Source: Nitrosospira briensis (lineage in GTDB: Bacteria; Pseudomonadota; Gammaproteobacteria; Burkholderiales; Nitrosomonadaceae). From it: DNA of 64,000 nucleotides. Shown here piece by piece: positions 25,988 to 36,103 of this stretch (position 1 is its first letter; each line of letters starts with the position of its first letter). Under the pieces are notes generated by a model, which saw nothing but the letters and a program-made list of their open reading frames with translations, did not search any database and was not told where the DNA came from. A program made the translations under genes and the position numbers. The DNA lies in the NCBI RefSeq assembly GCF_900115125.1, contig NZ_FOVJ01000001.1:1087852-1151851 (forward strand), in the 5' to 3' direction.

Positions 25988-26986
25988 ATGAAATACCTCG
26001 GCCATCTACCGGCGGATGACCCTTTTTTTGCCTACCTTCGTTGCGACATCCTCCCACTGCTGAGCTTGAATGCAAGTTGTCCTGACTTTCGGGTTTACCA
26101 GCTTCCCGCCTCCCACCATGTCTACCTCTACGAAGACCAGCACAGCCAGGCTCGCATTATCGGAAAATTTTTTGGCGGCGTTCCGGGTCTTGATCCTGGA
26201 GCGGCGCTGCGCCATATGGAACGGGAGTTCAATAATTTAAACCATTTGCGTAACATCGGTTTTACCGGCTACCCGCATTATGTGGTGCGCCCTTTGGGGC
26301 GGAACGCCAACCTTAATAAAGTACTGGTCGAGGAATTCTGTTACGGGGTGCCTCTCACGGATTTCATCGTCAACGCGATCCGGCGAAATGCCCGAGACGC
26401 ACTTTTTCAAAAACTGACCGCCCTGGCTTATTTTCTCGCCACCCTGCACAACCGCACTGTGATTGATAACAAGGTGGACTTCAACAAGGAATGTGAATAC
26501 TTCAACCGCATTATGGAGCAGTTGACAAATGCCGGACGCGCCGGATGGGAGGAGGTCCGCGAGTTCCATCAGCTAAAGAACCAATGGCGAGGGAGAGCCT
26601 GTATGTGGGAAGACCAGCAGGTCCTTGTCCACAGCGATGTGACTCCCGCTAATATTCTCTTTGGTGACGGCCTTTGGGTAATCATTATCGATCTGGAACG
26701 AATGAAGTCGGCAGACAGGGTTTTTGATCTGGGTAGGGTCGTCGGCGAACTCCAGCATTTTTTCATGCAGCAGGCGGGTGACAAATGGTTGGCCGAGCCT
26801 TTTATCGGGCACTTCCTGTGGGAATACGCTTGCCAATTTCCCGACCGTGACGCTGCTTTTGCCGCCATTACCCGGCGTACGCCCTTTTATGCGGGACTTA
26901 CGCTCCTGCGTATCGCGCGCAATACCTGGGTTGAGGGAAGCTACAGCTGGCAATTACGGGATGAAGCCAGGAAAACATTGAGGTAA
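25988..26986 (+). CDS. Aminoglycoside-phosphotransferase-fold kinase
   Basis: A 332-residue protein-kinase-like small-molecule kinase. Markers are the lysine region (IIGKFFGG), the catalytic loop LVHSDVTPANIL (H-x-D...N) and the Mg-binding WVIIIDLERMK. The APH family phosphorylates antibiotics, choline, homoserine, fructosamine and sugars; the target here is unknown, and resistance should not be assumed. A HAD phosphatase gene follows 186 bp downstream in the same direction, suggesting a linked phosphorylation/dephosphorylation step. The start is uncertain: ATG 25988 or 25955, neither with a good ribosome-binding site. Confidence 0.82.
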   Translation: MKYLGHLPADDPFFAYLRCDILPLLSLNASCPDFRVYQLPASHHVYLYEDQHSQARIIGKFFGGVPGLDPGAALRHMEREFNNLNHLRNIGFTGYPHYVVRPLGRNANLNKVLVEEFCYGVPLTDFIVNAIRRNARDALFQKLTALAYFLATLHNRTVIDNKVDFNKECEYFNRIMEQLTNAGRAGWEEVREFHQLKNQWRGRACMWEDQQVLVHSDVTPANILFGDGLWVIIIDLERMKSADRVFDLGRVVGELQHFFMQQAGDKWLAEPFIGHFLWEYACQFPDRDAAFAAITRRTPFYAGLTLLRIARNTWVEGSYSWQLRDEARKTLR

Positions 26987-27172
26987 GAGAACCTCGCAGT
27001 AATCCCTCCACAGAAGTGGCGGTTGCCTGTGGGATGAATTGCGCGAAATCGAGCTCCCGCCGCGTTGCACTCTCTGGCATCGTGGACTAAGCTAGGGACC
27101 TGCCTGGCGCGCTTGCAGCATCCCGATTTGTCACAACCGCTCTACCTCGAACTTGTTTGGAGGGTTTAAAGT

Positions 27173-27895
27173 ATGACAATAAAAAGCATAGTGTTCGACC
27201 TCTACGGCACTTTGATCGACATCGAGACCGATGAATCAAAGGAGGAAATCTACCGCGCGATTGCTCACTATCTGACATACCATGGTGTGTATTTGCACCG
27301 TTGGGAGGTTCGGGAACGCTACTATCGGATCATGAAACAGCAGAAAGAAGTCCGCGGCGAGGAATATCCGGAAATTGACGTGGAAGCAATATGGAACGAA
27401 TTCCTCATGCAGGAAGGAATTAGATCGGAACTTATCCGAGGGCAACTGGCCAAGGTTATTGCGCATATTTATCGTGCAATCTCCCGCCATCGCCTTCAGT
27501 TATATCCCGACGTCAAAAGAGTATTGAACGAGTTGCAGGCAAAGTATTGCCTTGCGCTCATCTCGGACGCCCAGTCCTGTTACGCACTTCCGGAGATTCG
27601 AGCAGTTGGGCTGGAAGGCTATTTTGGGCCGGTCGTCATTTCCAGTCATTATGGGTTCCGGAAACCGGATCCACGTCTTTTTCAAAGAGCGCTTGACAAG
27701 CTGAAGCTCAAACCGGCCGAAGTGATATGGGTGGGCAACGACATGTTCCGGGATATCCACGGGGCAAAGCAGGTTGGCATCAAAAGTATTTTTATCGACT
27801 CCAACCAAGGCGTAAAATCCTTTGAAAACGTGATGCCGGATTACCGGGTCCAGCAATTCGAGGATGTGCTCAAGGGCGTGGCGGCCCTCACATAG
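27173..27895 (+). CDS. HAD-superfamily hydrolase
   Basis: A 240-residue haloacid dehalogenase-like phosphatase with all motifs: I (VFDLYGTLID, nucleophile Asp), II (LALISDAQS), III (GFRKPDPRLF, Lys) and IV (WVGNDMFRDIHGA, Asp pair). The cap is a helical C1 type between motifs I and II. Substrates are typically sugar phosphates or phosphoglycolate. GGAGGG lies before the ATG. The preceding kinase gene points the same way, but it is separated by 186 bp and may have its own promoter. Confidence 0.88.
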   Translation: MTIKSIVFDLYGTLIDIETDESKEEIYRAIAHYLTYHGVYLHRWEVRERYYRIMKQQKEVRGEEYPEIDVEAIWNEFLMQEGIRSELIRGQLAKVIAHIYRAISRHRLQLYPDVKRVLNELQAKYCLALISDAQSCYALPEIRAVGLEGYFGPVVISSHYGFRKPDPRLFQRALDKLKLKPAEVIWVGNDMFRDIHGAKQVGIKSIFIDSNQGVKSFENVMPDYRVQQFEDVLKGVAALT

Positions 27896-27959
27896 TCGAT
27901 CTCCGGAGTTGCCCCGCTGAGGGAACGTATTAAATGATCAGAGTCAGGAATCGTGATTA

Positions 27960-28838
27960 TTAGCCTGGATACCTGAACTTCAATCGATTGAGGAAAGGCT
28001 CCGAAAGTGTAAAGTCCCTTTCCCCCGGCACAAAAACCTTGCAGCTATGTTCTGTCCCGCCGTGATTGACCTTGAGACTGGCGAATACTCCCGTATCCGC
28101 TGGCCGCACGACAGGGATCTGCAAAGTTCCCGCCCTTAGCTTGTAATCAGCCGGCAAAATCCTTTTAGCTGGAGCGCCTTCGAATTTAGAGACCGCGCCC
28201 CTGGTCAGAAAAGAATACTTTATCTCCGGCGGTGTCCGGGATTGGGAAGATCCCGTTTTTGTCCAATTGACATTCAGCAGAAACTCTTCGTTTTGTCCCC
28301 CGCTTGATGCCGGGGCTGGCGCAGCCCAACATGTGAGCCCCTGCTGCTTCTTCTTGCAGGCGGCCCAGGAATCAACCGCAGGCGCTGGGGACGACGTGCT
28401 CCCGCCAACAGTCTTCTGCATCAGGAACTCAGCCGCCTGGGAGGAATCCGCTGGGGAACTCTTCGAGCAATAGCCGCTCTTCCACTGGCCGAATTTTTCT
28501 TCGCTCACATCGGGAACCGGCGACCCAACTTTCGGGTTGCCGCCGGCATCCACATCAACCTCGTCAAGGTTGTACAGTCCATATGTCAGACCGGGCGCTT
28601 GATCGGCCCCCGTCTGCTGCACGCGTTTTATTGCGTTACTGGCTTGCTGAAAGTCTAAAGAACACAAGTCCGCATACATCGACCGGTCCCTACGCTGGAC
28701 GTTGCTCTTTGCGTATTCCTTATAGAATCCATCCGCGAGGATGTTACGGCAGCTGTCCCCGGCAGACGCGCCTACCGGCAGAAACAAAATGAGTGAAACG
28801 GGCAGAATGAAGGTGGTAGGGGAGAACCTGTTTTTCAT
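27960..28838 (-). CDS. Secreted Cys-containing hypothetical protein (292 aa)
   Basis: Signal peptide MKNRFSPTTFILPVSLILFL with likely cleavage after GASAG. The mature part holds several Cys (DSCRN, ADLCSLD, GYCSK, AACKKK, LTCWAA, HSCKVF) that could form disulfides in the periplasm. A low-complexity Ser/Pro/Ala linker lies around residues 130-180, and the C-terminal half is beta-rich. I know no family. It converges on the HAD gene. Confidence 0.7.
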   Translation of the reverse strand: MKNRFSPTTFILPVSLILFLPVGASAGDSCRNILADGFYKEYAKSNVQRRDRSMYADLCSLDFQQASNAIKRVQQTGADQAPGLTYGLYNLDEVDVDAGGNPKVGSPVPDVSEEKFGQWKSGYCSKSSPADSSQAAEFLMQKTVGGSTSSPAPAVDSWAACKKKQQGLTCWAAPAPASSGGQNEEFLLNVNWTKTGSSQSRTPPEIKYSFLTRGAVSKFEGAPAKRILPADYKLRAGTLQIPVVRPADTGVFASLKVNHGGTEHSCKVFVPGERDFTLSEPFLNRLKFRYPG

Positions 28839-29033
28839 GATGTTCCTCGTGACAGTATGCGTATTATATATAAGATAAGGTGCACCTCGTGCAATAAGAT
28901 GAAGCGGACCGTCACCCTGGTCTTCCCATTGTTAGCAATCACACAGACAAGCGGGTGCTCTTATGCTCAACTGTGCCCGCATCTCCTGTAAGGCGAAGCC
29001 TGATCGCCTCTGAGTTACAATCAATAACCACAC

Positions 29034-32000
29034 ATGAGCGAGGCAAGCAGCGCCACGCGAGGAGAAGGCCTTTTACGCCATGATGATAAAGTTTCTCTCC
29101 TGCACGGCCGTTATATGACGAGTCGCTCCCCATGGCTCATTGTTTTGCTCTACGCTGCCTTTTCAACGCTGTGGATCGTAGTCGCCGGCTACTTGATTTC
29201 GCTCACCCTGGATGATCCGGTGTTGCGCGGGAACGCCTATCTGGCGAAAGAACTTGTTCTTGTCGCAATTAGCTGTGGCCTCTTCTATATTCTTCTCAAG
29301 CTGGGGCGGAACAAATCCATTCCGGCAGTCGTAGCAGGCTCCGATTCGGGGCTGGTCCCGCTAAGTCGTTTGATGCTGATGTTTTTCTCACTGGTAATGG
29401 TTGCGCCATTGGTGAGTATCGGCATTGTCAAGGTATACGGTCCGGAAATGGAACGGGACGCCTATGCGGATCTGCAAACCATCGTCGACCTGAAAGCGGG
29501 ACAGATCGAGCTATGGCTCGCCGAGCGTAACGGTGATGCGGAAGCAATAGCGGTGAGTCAGGCATTTATCGAACGCGTGGCCAATCTGGAACATGATAGC
29601 GACGTTCGGCTGCGCCAACTCATCCGCAACAGGCTGGAAGCCGTACGGCGAGCTTATAGTTACGAGTCGGTGCTTCTGATGGACACCGCAGGCCGGCCTC
29701 TGCTGGCGCTGGGCGAAACGCAAACACTACCCGCTGCTACCAGGGCATTGCTGCCCCAGGCCATACAAACATCCCATATGCAGAGCAGCGATCTGTTTCT
29801 GGATGAAAACGGAAAACCGCGCCTGGATATCGTGGTGCCCCTGGTGCCTGACCCGCCGAGCAAGAAACCCGTCGCTATTGTAGTCTTGCGGGCGGATCTT
29901 GAGGAATTTCTGCTCCCGCTAGTCGAAAAATGGCCTGGCAAGAGTATGAGCGCGGAAAGCCTGCTCATACGTAAAGATGGTGAAAACATCACCTACCTTA
30001 ATAAATGGCGCCACTCCGAAGCTGGCGCATCGCAGCACCGGTCCCTGAAGGCCAGAAAAGAGCTACCGAGCACTGTCGCAACGCAAGAGGGACAACGTGG
30101 AACGGCAACTGGCGTGGATTACCGCGGGGAGCCTGTTCTGGCTGCTTACCGGCCGATCGAGGGTAGCGAATGGCGGCTGCTCGCCAAAATTGACCACAGC
30201 GAGGTACTCGCACAGTTGTGGACCCTGGTGTTCTGGGTCAGCGTAGTAATTCTGATAGCAATGGCTGCGGTGAGCGTGGTAGTGCTTCTGTTATGGCGTC
30301 AGCAGCAGCGCGCTCACCAATTGGCACTCATTGTCCGTACTGCGGAGCAGGACCGCCTGCTAAAGTATTTTTATGACCTTCCATTCATCGGCATGGCGAT
30401 TACCTCGCCCGACACCTGGCGCTGGCTGCGGTTCAACAACCAGTTGTGCGAAATGCTCGGCTATTCCGGCGAGGAGCTTGCGGAAAAAACATGGGTTGAG
30501 ATGACTCATCCGGACGACATCGATAAGGATATCGCCGAGCGCGAACGCATTATAAATGGACATTCCGAGGGCTATGCGGCGAACAAGCGCTTCATCCGCA
30601 AGGATGGATCAATCATGCTTGCCAGTATCGATGTCAAATGCGTGCGAAGGGACGACGGCAAGGTCGACTATTTTGTTTCCATGGTCCGCGACATTACAGA
30701 GCAGGAGCGTCAAAAAAGTGAAATTCTGGCGGCTCGAAGCCAACTGCAGGCGACGCTCGACGCAATACCCGACCTGCTGTTCGAGCTTGACGACGATGGC
30801 TGCGTTCATGTTTGTCATACCGTTCGCCATCCCGACTCGCGGGGTGCGCATCTTGAAGACCTGGTGGGAAAAAAGGTTTCAGACGTCCTTCCGCCCGCCG
30901 CCGCGGACACCATCGCCTCGGCATTGCTGGAGGCGAGGAAAAAAGGCCTCTCGTCCGGCAAGCAATTGAAGCTGGAACTTCCGGAAGGCAACGTATGGTT
31001 CGAACTTTCCGTTTCCCGCAAGCATGTCGATCCGGGACTGGAGCCTCGTTTCATAGTCCTTGCACGCGACATTACGGAACGCAAGGCAGCTGAGCAGCGT
31101 ATCCTGAACCTCGCCCACTACGATATGCTGACAAAACTTCCCAACCGCGCGCTACTGGCGGATCGCATGAAGGTCGCCATCAAGCGCGCGGCGCGGCAAT
31201 CAACCCGCCTCGCCATACTGTTCGTAGATCTGGACCGCTTCAAGCCGATCAACGATTCGCTCGGTCACGATATTGGTGACAGCTTGCTGAAAGCCGTTGC
31301 CGAACGCATGCAAGCCTCGGTCCGTAGCGTTGACACGGTAAGCCGGGTTGGAGGCGATGAATTCGTGGTTCTTCTGAGCGAGATCGAAACGTCGGAGGAT
31401 GCGGCACGCGTTGCTGAAAAACTGATTTCGGGAGTGTCGCACCCATTCTGCATCGAAGAGCACGAGCTGTTGTTGACTGCAAGCGTCGGCATTTGTATTT
31501 ATCCTGATAACGGCACCGAACCCGGCATCCTGTTACGCAACGCGGATGCATCCATGTATACCGCCAAAGAAGCCGGCCGGAACCGCTATCAGTTCTACTC
31601 GGCCGACATGACAGCACGAGCGATTGAACGGCTCGGCCTGGAACACGATTTGCGCGGGGCGGTTGAACGCGCGGAAATGTTTCTCGTCTACCAGCCGCAG
31701 ATCGAACTTGCAACTGAAGGCATTATCGGCGCGGAAGTGCTGATGCGCTGGCGCCACCCTGAGCACGGGTTGATTTCACCATGCCGATTTATCCCTGTCG
31801 CAGAGGATACAGGTTTAATTCTCACGCTAGGAGAATGGGCTTTGCGCGAATCCTGCCGTCAGGCTCAATCGTGGCGCGAGCGCGGATTACTTGAGGCATG
31901 CATCTCGGTCAACGTTTCGGCAGTGCAATTCCGTCAAACCGATTTCATTGATGTGGTCAAGCGCGCGCTCAAGGAATCGGGACTATTGCCGGGCTGCCTG

Positions 32001-32408
32001 GAACTGGAACTTACCGAAAGCGTGGTGATGCAGGGCGTAGAACCAACCCTGGCAAAATTAAGGGAATTGGACGCTCTCGGAGTAAAGGTCGCGATCGATG
32101 ATTTTGGCACCGGTTACTCAAGCCTTTCGTACCTGAGGCAGTTTACTGTTGACCGGTTAAAGATCGACCGCTCCTTCGTCCGGGATCTGCCAGGCAATAT
32201 CGATGCTGAAGCCATCGCGTCCGCCATAGTAGCCATGGGGCTCAATCTCGGCTTGCGCATTATTGCGGAGGGCGTGGAGACTCAGGCTCAGGCTGAATTT
32301 CTGCAGAGCGTTTTTTGCAAGGAGGGTCAAGGTTACCTTTATGCCTGGCCTATGGACGCCGACGAGTTCGAGACATGGGTTAAAGCATGGCAAAGCCGCG
32401 CGGCTTGA
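29034..32408 (+). CDS. Membrane GGDEF/EAL c-di-GMP signalling protein
   Basis: A 1124-residue sensor that makes and/or breaks c-di-GMP. Order: two N-terminal TM helices (~35-90), another TM near 118 starting a Cache-like periplasmic sensor, a TM near 400-425, two PAS domains (~440-560 and ~570-690), GGDEF (RVGGDEFVVL near 770) and EAL (AEVLMRWRHPEHG near 899, with IDDFGTGYSS). Both catalytic signatures are intact; EVL replaces EAL, a common active variant. By making or degrading c-di-GMP it could affect the PelD receptor encoded at 50 kb. The start is uncertain; ATG 29034 is kept, and 29115 is an alternative. Confidence 0.93.
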   Translation: MSEASSATRGEGLLRHDDKVSLLHGRYMTSRSPWLIVLLYAAFSTLWIVVAGYLISLTLDDPVLRGNAYLAKELVLVAISCGLFYILLKLGRNKSIPAVVAGSDSGLVPLSRLMLMFFSLVMVAPLVSIGIVKVYGPEMERDAYADLQTIVDLKAGQIELWLAERNGDAEAIAVSQAFIERVANLEHDSDVRLRQLIRNRLEAVRRAYSYESVLLMDTAGRPLLALGETQTLPAATRALLPQAIQTSHMQSSDLFLDENGKPRLDIVVPLVPDPPSKKPVAIVVLRADLEEFLLPLVEKWPGKSMSAESLLIRKDGENITYLNKWRHSEAGASQHRSLKARKELPSTVATQEGQRGTATGVDYRGEPVLAAYRPIEGSEWRLLAKIDHSEVLAQLWTLVFWVSVVILIAMAAVSVVVLLLWRQQQRAHQLALIVRTAEQDRLLKYFYDLPFIGMAITSPDTWRWLRFNNQLCEMLGYSGEELAEKTWVEMTHPDDIDKDIAERERIINGHSEGYAANKRFIRKDGSIMLASIDVKCVRRDDGKVDYFVSMVRDITEQERQKSEILAARSQLQATLDAIPDLLFELDDDGCVHVCHTVRHPDSRGAHLEDLVGKKVSDVLPPAAADTIASALLEARKKGLSSGKQLKLELPEGNVWFELSVSRKHVDPGLEPRFIVLARDITERKAAEQRILNLAHYDMLTKLPNRALLADRMKVAIKRAARQSTRLAILFVDLDRFKPINDSLGHDIGDSLLKAVAERMQASVRSVDTVSRVGGDEFVVLLSEIETSEDAARVAEKLISGVSHPFCIEEHELLLTASVGICIYPDNGTEPGILLRNADASMYTAKEAGRNRYQFYSADMTARAIERLGLEHDLRGAVERAEMFLVYQPQIELATEGIIGAEVLMRWRHPEHGLISPCRFIPVAEDTGLILTLGEWALRESCRQAQSWRERGLLEACISVNVSAVQFRQTDFIDVVKRALKESGLLPGCLELELTESVVMQGVEPTLAKLRELDALGVKVAIDDFGTGYSSLSYLRQFTVDRLKIDRSFVRDLPGNIDAEAIASAIVAMGLNLGLRIIAEGVETQAQAEFLQSVFCKEGQGYLYAWPMDADEFETWVKAWQSRAA

Positions 32409-32472
32409 AATCGGTAATCCCCGTCCTCAATACCGAGGAACAACTTCCTGGCGTTCGCGATGTTTCGACCTT

Positions 32473-32658
32473 TTAGTCCCGGTCTGGCTGTTCTCCGGGT
32501 CTCTCCTTTTTAACCGGGTTCTGCAGGGTATAGCCCTCCTCTTTCGCCTTGTACCCCCCATACGCGCCTGCACCCCCAACGGCGAGCAGCCAACAACCAG
32601 ACAGTGCCGGAGTCACGAGCAGGAGCGTTCCCAGATAGAATAACCTCTTTGCTTTCAT
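32473..32658 (-). CDS. Small lipoprotein (61 aa)
   Basis: Signal peptide with lipobox LSGC (MKAKRLFYLGTLLLVTPALS, then GC). The mature part of about 40 residues starts CWLLAVGGAGAYGGYKAKEE and ends with a charged Pro/Glu/Asp tail. It resembles small osmotically induced lipoproteins with a Gly-rich segment. A GGGAGACGG site precedes the ATG. It is divergent from the zinc metallopeptidase gene. Confidence 0.75.
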   Translation of the reverse strand: MKAKRLFYLGTLLLVTPALSGCWLLAVGGAGAYGGYKAKEEGYTLQNPVKKERPGEQPDRD

Positions 32659-33016
32659 AACCGTCTCCCAGAGAAATTAGCAAAATGCCGGATCTGCACC
32701 AGCGCTTCGACGTCATGTGGAAGCGAATACCTTGCAATAATAAGCGGATATGAGCAGACGTCTGTACGGTGACAAACATTTGTCTTCATGTATCGGCGCT
32801 ATACTGTAAAACACGTGCTGGAAGTTAACAGTCGACAGCGCCTGCCATGACGGGGCCCGCGCCAGGCGGCTGGAAAACTACCGATGGTGGGTTCCGGGCG
32901 TGATTCCCGCCGCTGATCCTGGCGGAGCCAGCGAGGCCCGGCCTCTCGCTCCTCATAACCGTCGAACGGCCCACCAACTGTTATTGTTTAAGTCAGGTTT
33001 GACCAGGGAGGCGAGA
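32659..33016. other. Divergent spacer between the small lipoprotein and ypfJ-like genes
   Basis: Presumed promoter region for both flanks. No clear boxes were identified by eye and no other gene is supported. Confidence 0.4.
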
Positions 33017-33883
33017 ATGAAATGGGAAGGGTACCGCCGGAGTGACAACGTCGAGGATCGCCGAGGCTCAGGCGGTGGAAGAGTAGGGCTGGGCGGAGGA
33101 AGGCTCAGCGCCGGTGCGGTTATTGTAGCCTTGCTCGGCGGGCTATTGTTTGGCGTTGATCCGCTTACCATGCTCGGCATGTTTACGGGCGGAGGCAGTG
33201 CAGTCGAGGAGCAAGGACCGGCACCTGCGCCCCCTCCCGGCGATATTCGCGCGACCTTTGTTTCAACAGTGCTTGCCGATACGGAAGATGTGTGGACAAG
33301 CTTGATGCAGCAGGAAGGCAAGGCTTACCATGCGCCCAAGCTGGTGCTGTTCCGAGGCGCTGTGCCGACGGCCTGCGGCCGGGGAAGCGCGGCGATGGGC
33401 CCATTCTACTGTCCAGACGACCAACGGATCTACATTGACCTTGACTTCTTCGATATCATGGACAACCGCCTCGGAGCGGGGGGAGACTTCGCGCAAGCTT
33501 ATGTCATTTCACACGAGGTCGGTCACCATGTTCAGAACCTCTTCGGTATTTCCGAGAAGGTAAACCGCGCGCGCAGCAGTATGTCGCGGGCCCAGGCAAA
33601 TTCCCTGTCGGTACGCATCGAGTTGCAGGCCGACTGTTTAGCCGGCGTCTGGGCTTATCATTCGCAAAAATCCAAAGGATGGCTTGAGCAGGGTGACATT
33701 GAAGAGGCCATGAACGCCGCCGCACAGATCGGCGACGATGCGTTGCAACGTAATACTCAAGGGACTGTGTTGCCCGAGAGCTTCACGCATGGCACAAGTG
33801 CTCAGCGCACTGACTGGTTCACACGCGGACTTCGAACGGGAAGCATTAACCAGTGCAATACGCTGGAAGCAGGGCGGCTTTGA
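33017..33883 (+). CDS. ypfJ: YpfJ-type neutral zinc metallopeptidase
   Basis: A 288-residue membrane-anchored protein. The N-terminus is Gly/Arg-rich (MKWEGYRRSDNVEDRRGSGG), followed by a TM (~33-50, AGAVIVALLGGLLFGVDP). The family zinc site is SHEVGHHVQN near residue 165, with a downstream ELQADCLAG that contributes the third ligand. The C-terminal region (SFTHGTSAQRTDWFTRGL) also matches YpfJ. Its physiological substrate is unknown. ATG 33017 has GGGAGGCGAGA before it. A small DUF2591-like gene follows 39 bp later. Confidence 0.92.
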   Translation: MKWEGYRRSDNVEDRRGSGGGRVGLGGGRLSAGAVIVALLGGLLFGVDPLTMLGMFTGGGSAVEEQGPAPAPPPGDIRATFVSTVLADTEDVWTSLMQQEGKAYHAPKLVLFRGAVPTACGRGSAAMGPFYCPDDQRIYIDLDFFDIMDNRLGAGGDFAQAYVISHEVGHHVQNLFGISEKVNRARSSMSRAQANSLSVRIELQADCLAGVWAYHSQKSKGWLEQGDIEEAMNAAAQIGDDALQRNTQGTVLPESFTHGTSAQRTDWFTRGLRTGSINQCNTLEAGRL

Positions 33884-33922
33884 CTTATCCGCACGAACAA
33901 CAAGGAACACAAGGAGAATGTC

Positions 33923-34237
33923 ATGAGGGTATCCGAGCTGAAAGATGAACTGCTCGATTATTGGGTGGCAAAAGCAAACGATGCGGCAGAAGTGCATGTC
34001 ATCGATTCGCACTGTGTCGTCAATCACGTCCGCTGGGAGCCATCGACCGACTGGTGTCAGGGGGGGCCGATTATAGAAAGTGAGGGAATCAACCTCAGTC
34101 ATAGCCTGGAAGCAGGTTCAGAGCACTGCACTGCGTATATGCGGTCGGGCAGGAACCGGCAAAAGGGGCTCACTCCCCTGATCGCGGCGATGCGCTGCTA
34201 TGTCGACTCCAAGTTCGGCGAGGAAGTTGCGGACTAA
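33923..34237 (+). CDS. DUF2591/NinX-like phage-type protein (104 aa)
   Basis: Starts MRVSELKDELLDYWVAKAND, the signature of the phage NinX/DUF2591 family, followed by YMRSGRN and a helical tail with IAAMRCYVDSKFG. AAGGAG sits just upstream of the ATG. Such proteins are usually phage- or prophage-borne and of unknown function. Here it lies among core envelope genes without other phage genes, so it is probably a domesticated remnant. Confidence 0.78.
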   Translation: MRVSELKDELLDYWVAKANDAAEVHVIDSHCVVNHVRWEPSTDWCQGGPIIESEGINLSHSLEAGSEHCTAYMRSGRNRQKGLTPLIAAMRCYVDSKFGEEVAD

Positions 34238-34322
34238 ACGGATGCCTGCACTGCCATTCGGAAAGTGGAACGAACGTACAGAGCAGGTCTGCTGTCTGAC
34301 AACGTGCGTGAAGCGCTAACCT

Positions 34323-35939
34323 ATGGCAAAGATGAATCTGAAAGAACATGCGCGCGTAAGGACGCACGCAACACGTACTCTCGCTGCGCAAGCGTTTTCA
34401 CGCGCAGCGGGCGCACCGCTCGTGCATGGCAACAGCATACGTCTTCTCAAGGACGCAAGAGAGAATTATCCCGCATGGCTGGAAGCAATCCGGTCCGCGC
34501 AAAAGTACATTTATTTCGAAAATTATATTATTCGCGACGATGATATTGGCCACCAGTTTGCCGACGCGCTTATTGCAAAAGCAAAAGAAGGCCTGCCGGT
34601 AAGGTTGCTCTACGACTGGCTGGGTGGCCTGACCGAAACATCTGGCAGCTTCTGGCAACGACTTGCCGCGGGGGGCGTCGAGGTCCGCTGTTTTAACCCC
34701 TTGAGCTTTGATAGCCCGCTGGGCTGGGTCAGCCGCCTTCACCGCAAATCGCTGTGCGTGGATAATCGCGTTGCGTTTGTCAGCGGATTATGTGTGGGTC
34801 AGATGTGGTCGGGTTATCCCGACCGCAATATTCCGCCATGGCGTGATACGGGTATAGAGATACGCGGCCCGGTTGTAGCCGACGTGGTCCATTCTTTTTC
34901 CCGAGTGTGGGCCGAGACCGGACCGGAATTGCCCGCGGACGAAGTGCCGAGCCGGGATTCAATCCCTATCGCGGGGACAGTAGACCTGAGGGTGTTGGGC
35001 AATGTAGCCGCCACTGCAGGTCTATATCGGCTCGAACACTTGATAACAGTGTTGGCGCAACGCACGCTCTGGCTTACCGATGCCTATTATGCTGGTACGA
35101 CAAGCTATGTACAAGCATTGAGGGGCGCGGCGATGGACGGCGTGGATGTGCGCTTGCTGGTTCCCGGGTCGAGCGGCGATCTGAAATTTCTGCGCCCGAT
35201 CTCGCGCGCCGGTTATCGTCCCCTTTTGGAAGCAGGAGTCCGGGTATTCGAATGGAATGGATCGATGCTGCATGCCAAGACCGCGGTCGCGGATGGCCGC
35301 TGGGCACGCGTCGGATCAAGCAACCTCAACATGGCCAGTTGGCTCGGCAATTGGGAATTGGACGTAGCGATTGAAGATATGGATTTTGCGCAAGAAATGG
35401 AGCAAATGTATTTAGAGGATCTGGAAAACGCTACCGAGATCGTGCTCAGCAGGAAAAACCGGGTTGGACCAATAGCAGAACCCGGCTCACGCCAATCCGG
35501 CCCGTCAGCCCTCAAGCGTGTGGGCGGATCCAGACACGGCAGCGCGAGCCGGTTGACGGCGGGCGCAATTCGTGTCGGCAATACTGTTGGGGCTGCCATT
35601 ACCAGTCGCCTTGTTCTAGGCGCGGCTGAGGCGAAAATCATGCTGTTCGGCGGTAGCACGCTGTTGGGTATGGCCCTGCTTGCATTGCTGCAACCGCTGC
35701 TGATGGTAATTCCTTTCTCGCTGCTCGCGGGCTGGATTGGCACTTCGCTGCTGATCCAGGCCTATAAATTGCATAAAAGTGGACAAGACGATACATCAAA
35801 TGGGGAATCCGACGTGAAATCGGACATGCCAAAGAACGGAATGAAGGACAAGGTGGTCGAGATTCCCCGCTTGCAGGCCGAACCGGGTCGTGAAAGCTCA
35901 TCCCGTCGGACACCGCACGACACCTCGAGCAAACCCTGA
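34323..35939 (+). CDS. Phospholipase D / cardiolipin synthase family protein
   Basis: A 538-residue protein with two HKD motifs: HRKSLCVDN (near 140) and [20 protein letters not shown] (near 318). This makes it a PLD-type transphosphatidylase, for which cardiolipin synthesis or phospholipid hydrolysis are likely reactions. A C-terminal membrane region (~440-480, [20 protein letters not shown]) and a polar basic tail follow. The start is taken at 34323 as the first ATG after the DUF2591-like gene, 85 bp downstream. It converges on the SRPBCC gene. Confidence 0.9.
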   Translation: MAKMNLKEHARVRTHATRTLAAQAFSRAAGAPLVHGNSIRLLKDARENYPAWLEAIRSAQKYIYFENYIIRDDDIGHQFADALIAKAKEGLPVRLLYDWLGGLTETSGSFWQRLAAGGVEVRCFNPLSFDSPLGWVSRLHRKSLCVDNRVAFVSGLCVGQMWSGYPDRNIPPWRDTGIEIRGPVVADVVHSFSRVWAETGPELPADEVPSRDSIPIAGTVDLRVLGNVAATAGLYRLEHLITVLAQRTLWLTDAYYAGTTSYVQALRGAAMDGVDVRLLVPGSSGDLKFLRPISRAGYRPLLEAGVRVFEWNGSMLHAKTAVADGRWARVGSSNLNMASWLGNWELDVAIEDMDFAQEMEQMYLEDLENATEIVLSRKNRVGPIAEPGSRQSGPSALKRVGGSRHGSASRLTAGAIRVGNTVGAAITSRLVLGAAEAKIMLFGGSTLLGMALLALLQPLLMVIPFSLLAGWIGTSLLIQAYKLHKSGQDDTSNGESDVKSDMPKNGMKDKVVEIPRLQAEPGRESSSRRTPHDTSSKP

Positions 35940-36103
35940 AGCATTTCGCCAGCAGTTTTGCCGCCGGCCGGTTCACGCTTTATATGCCCGGTTCCCCTTT
36001 ATACCTTCCTGCTTTGCCACGCTTTCATTCCCGGAAATGCATTACCCGGTCTCCTGCATCAAAATCGCATTCCTGTCATGACAGCTTTTTCATCCCATAC
36101 CTT

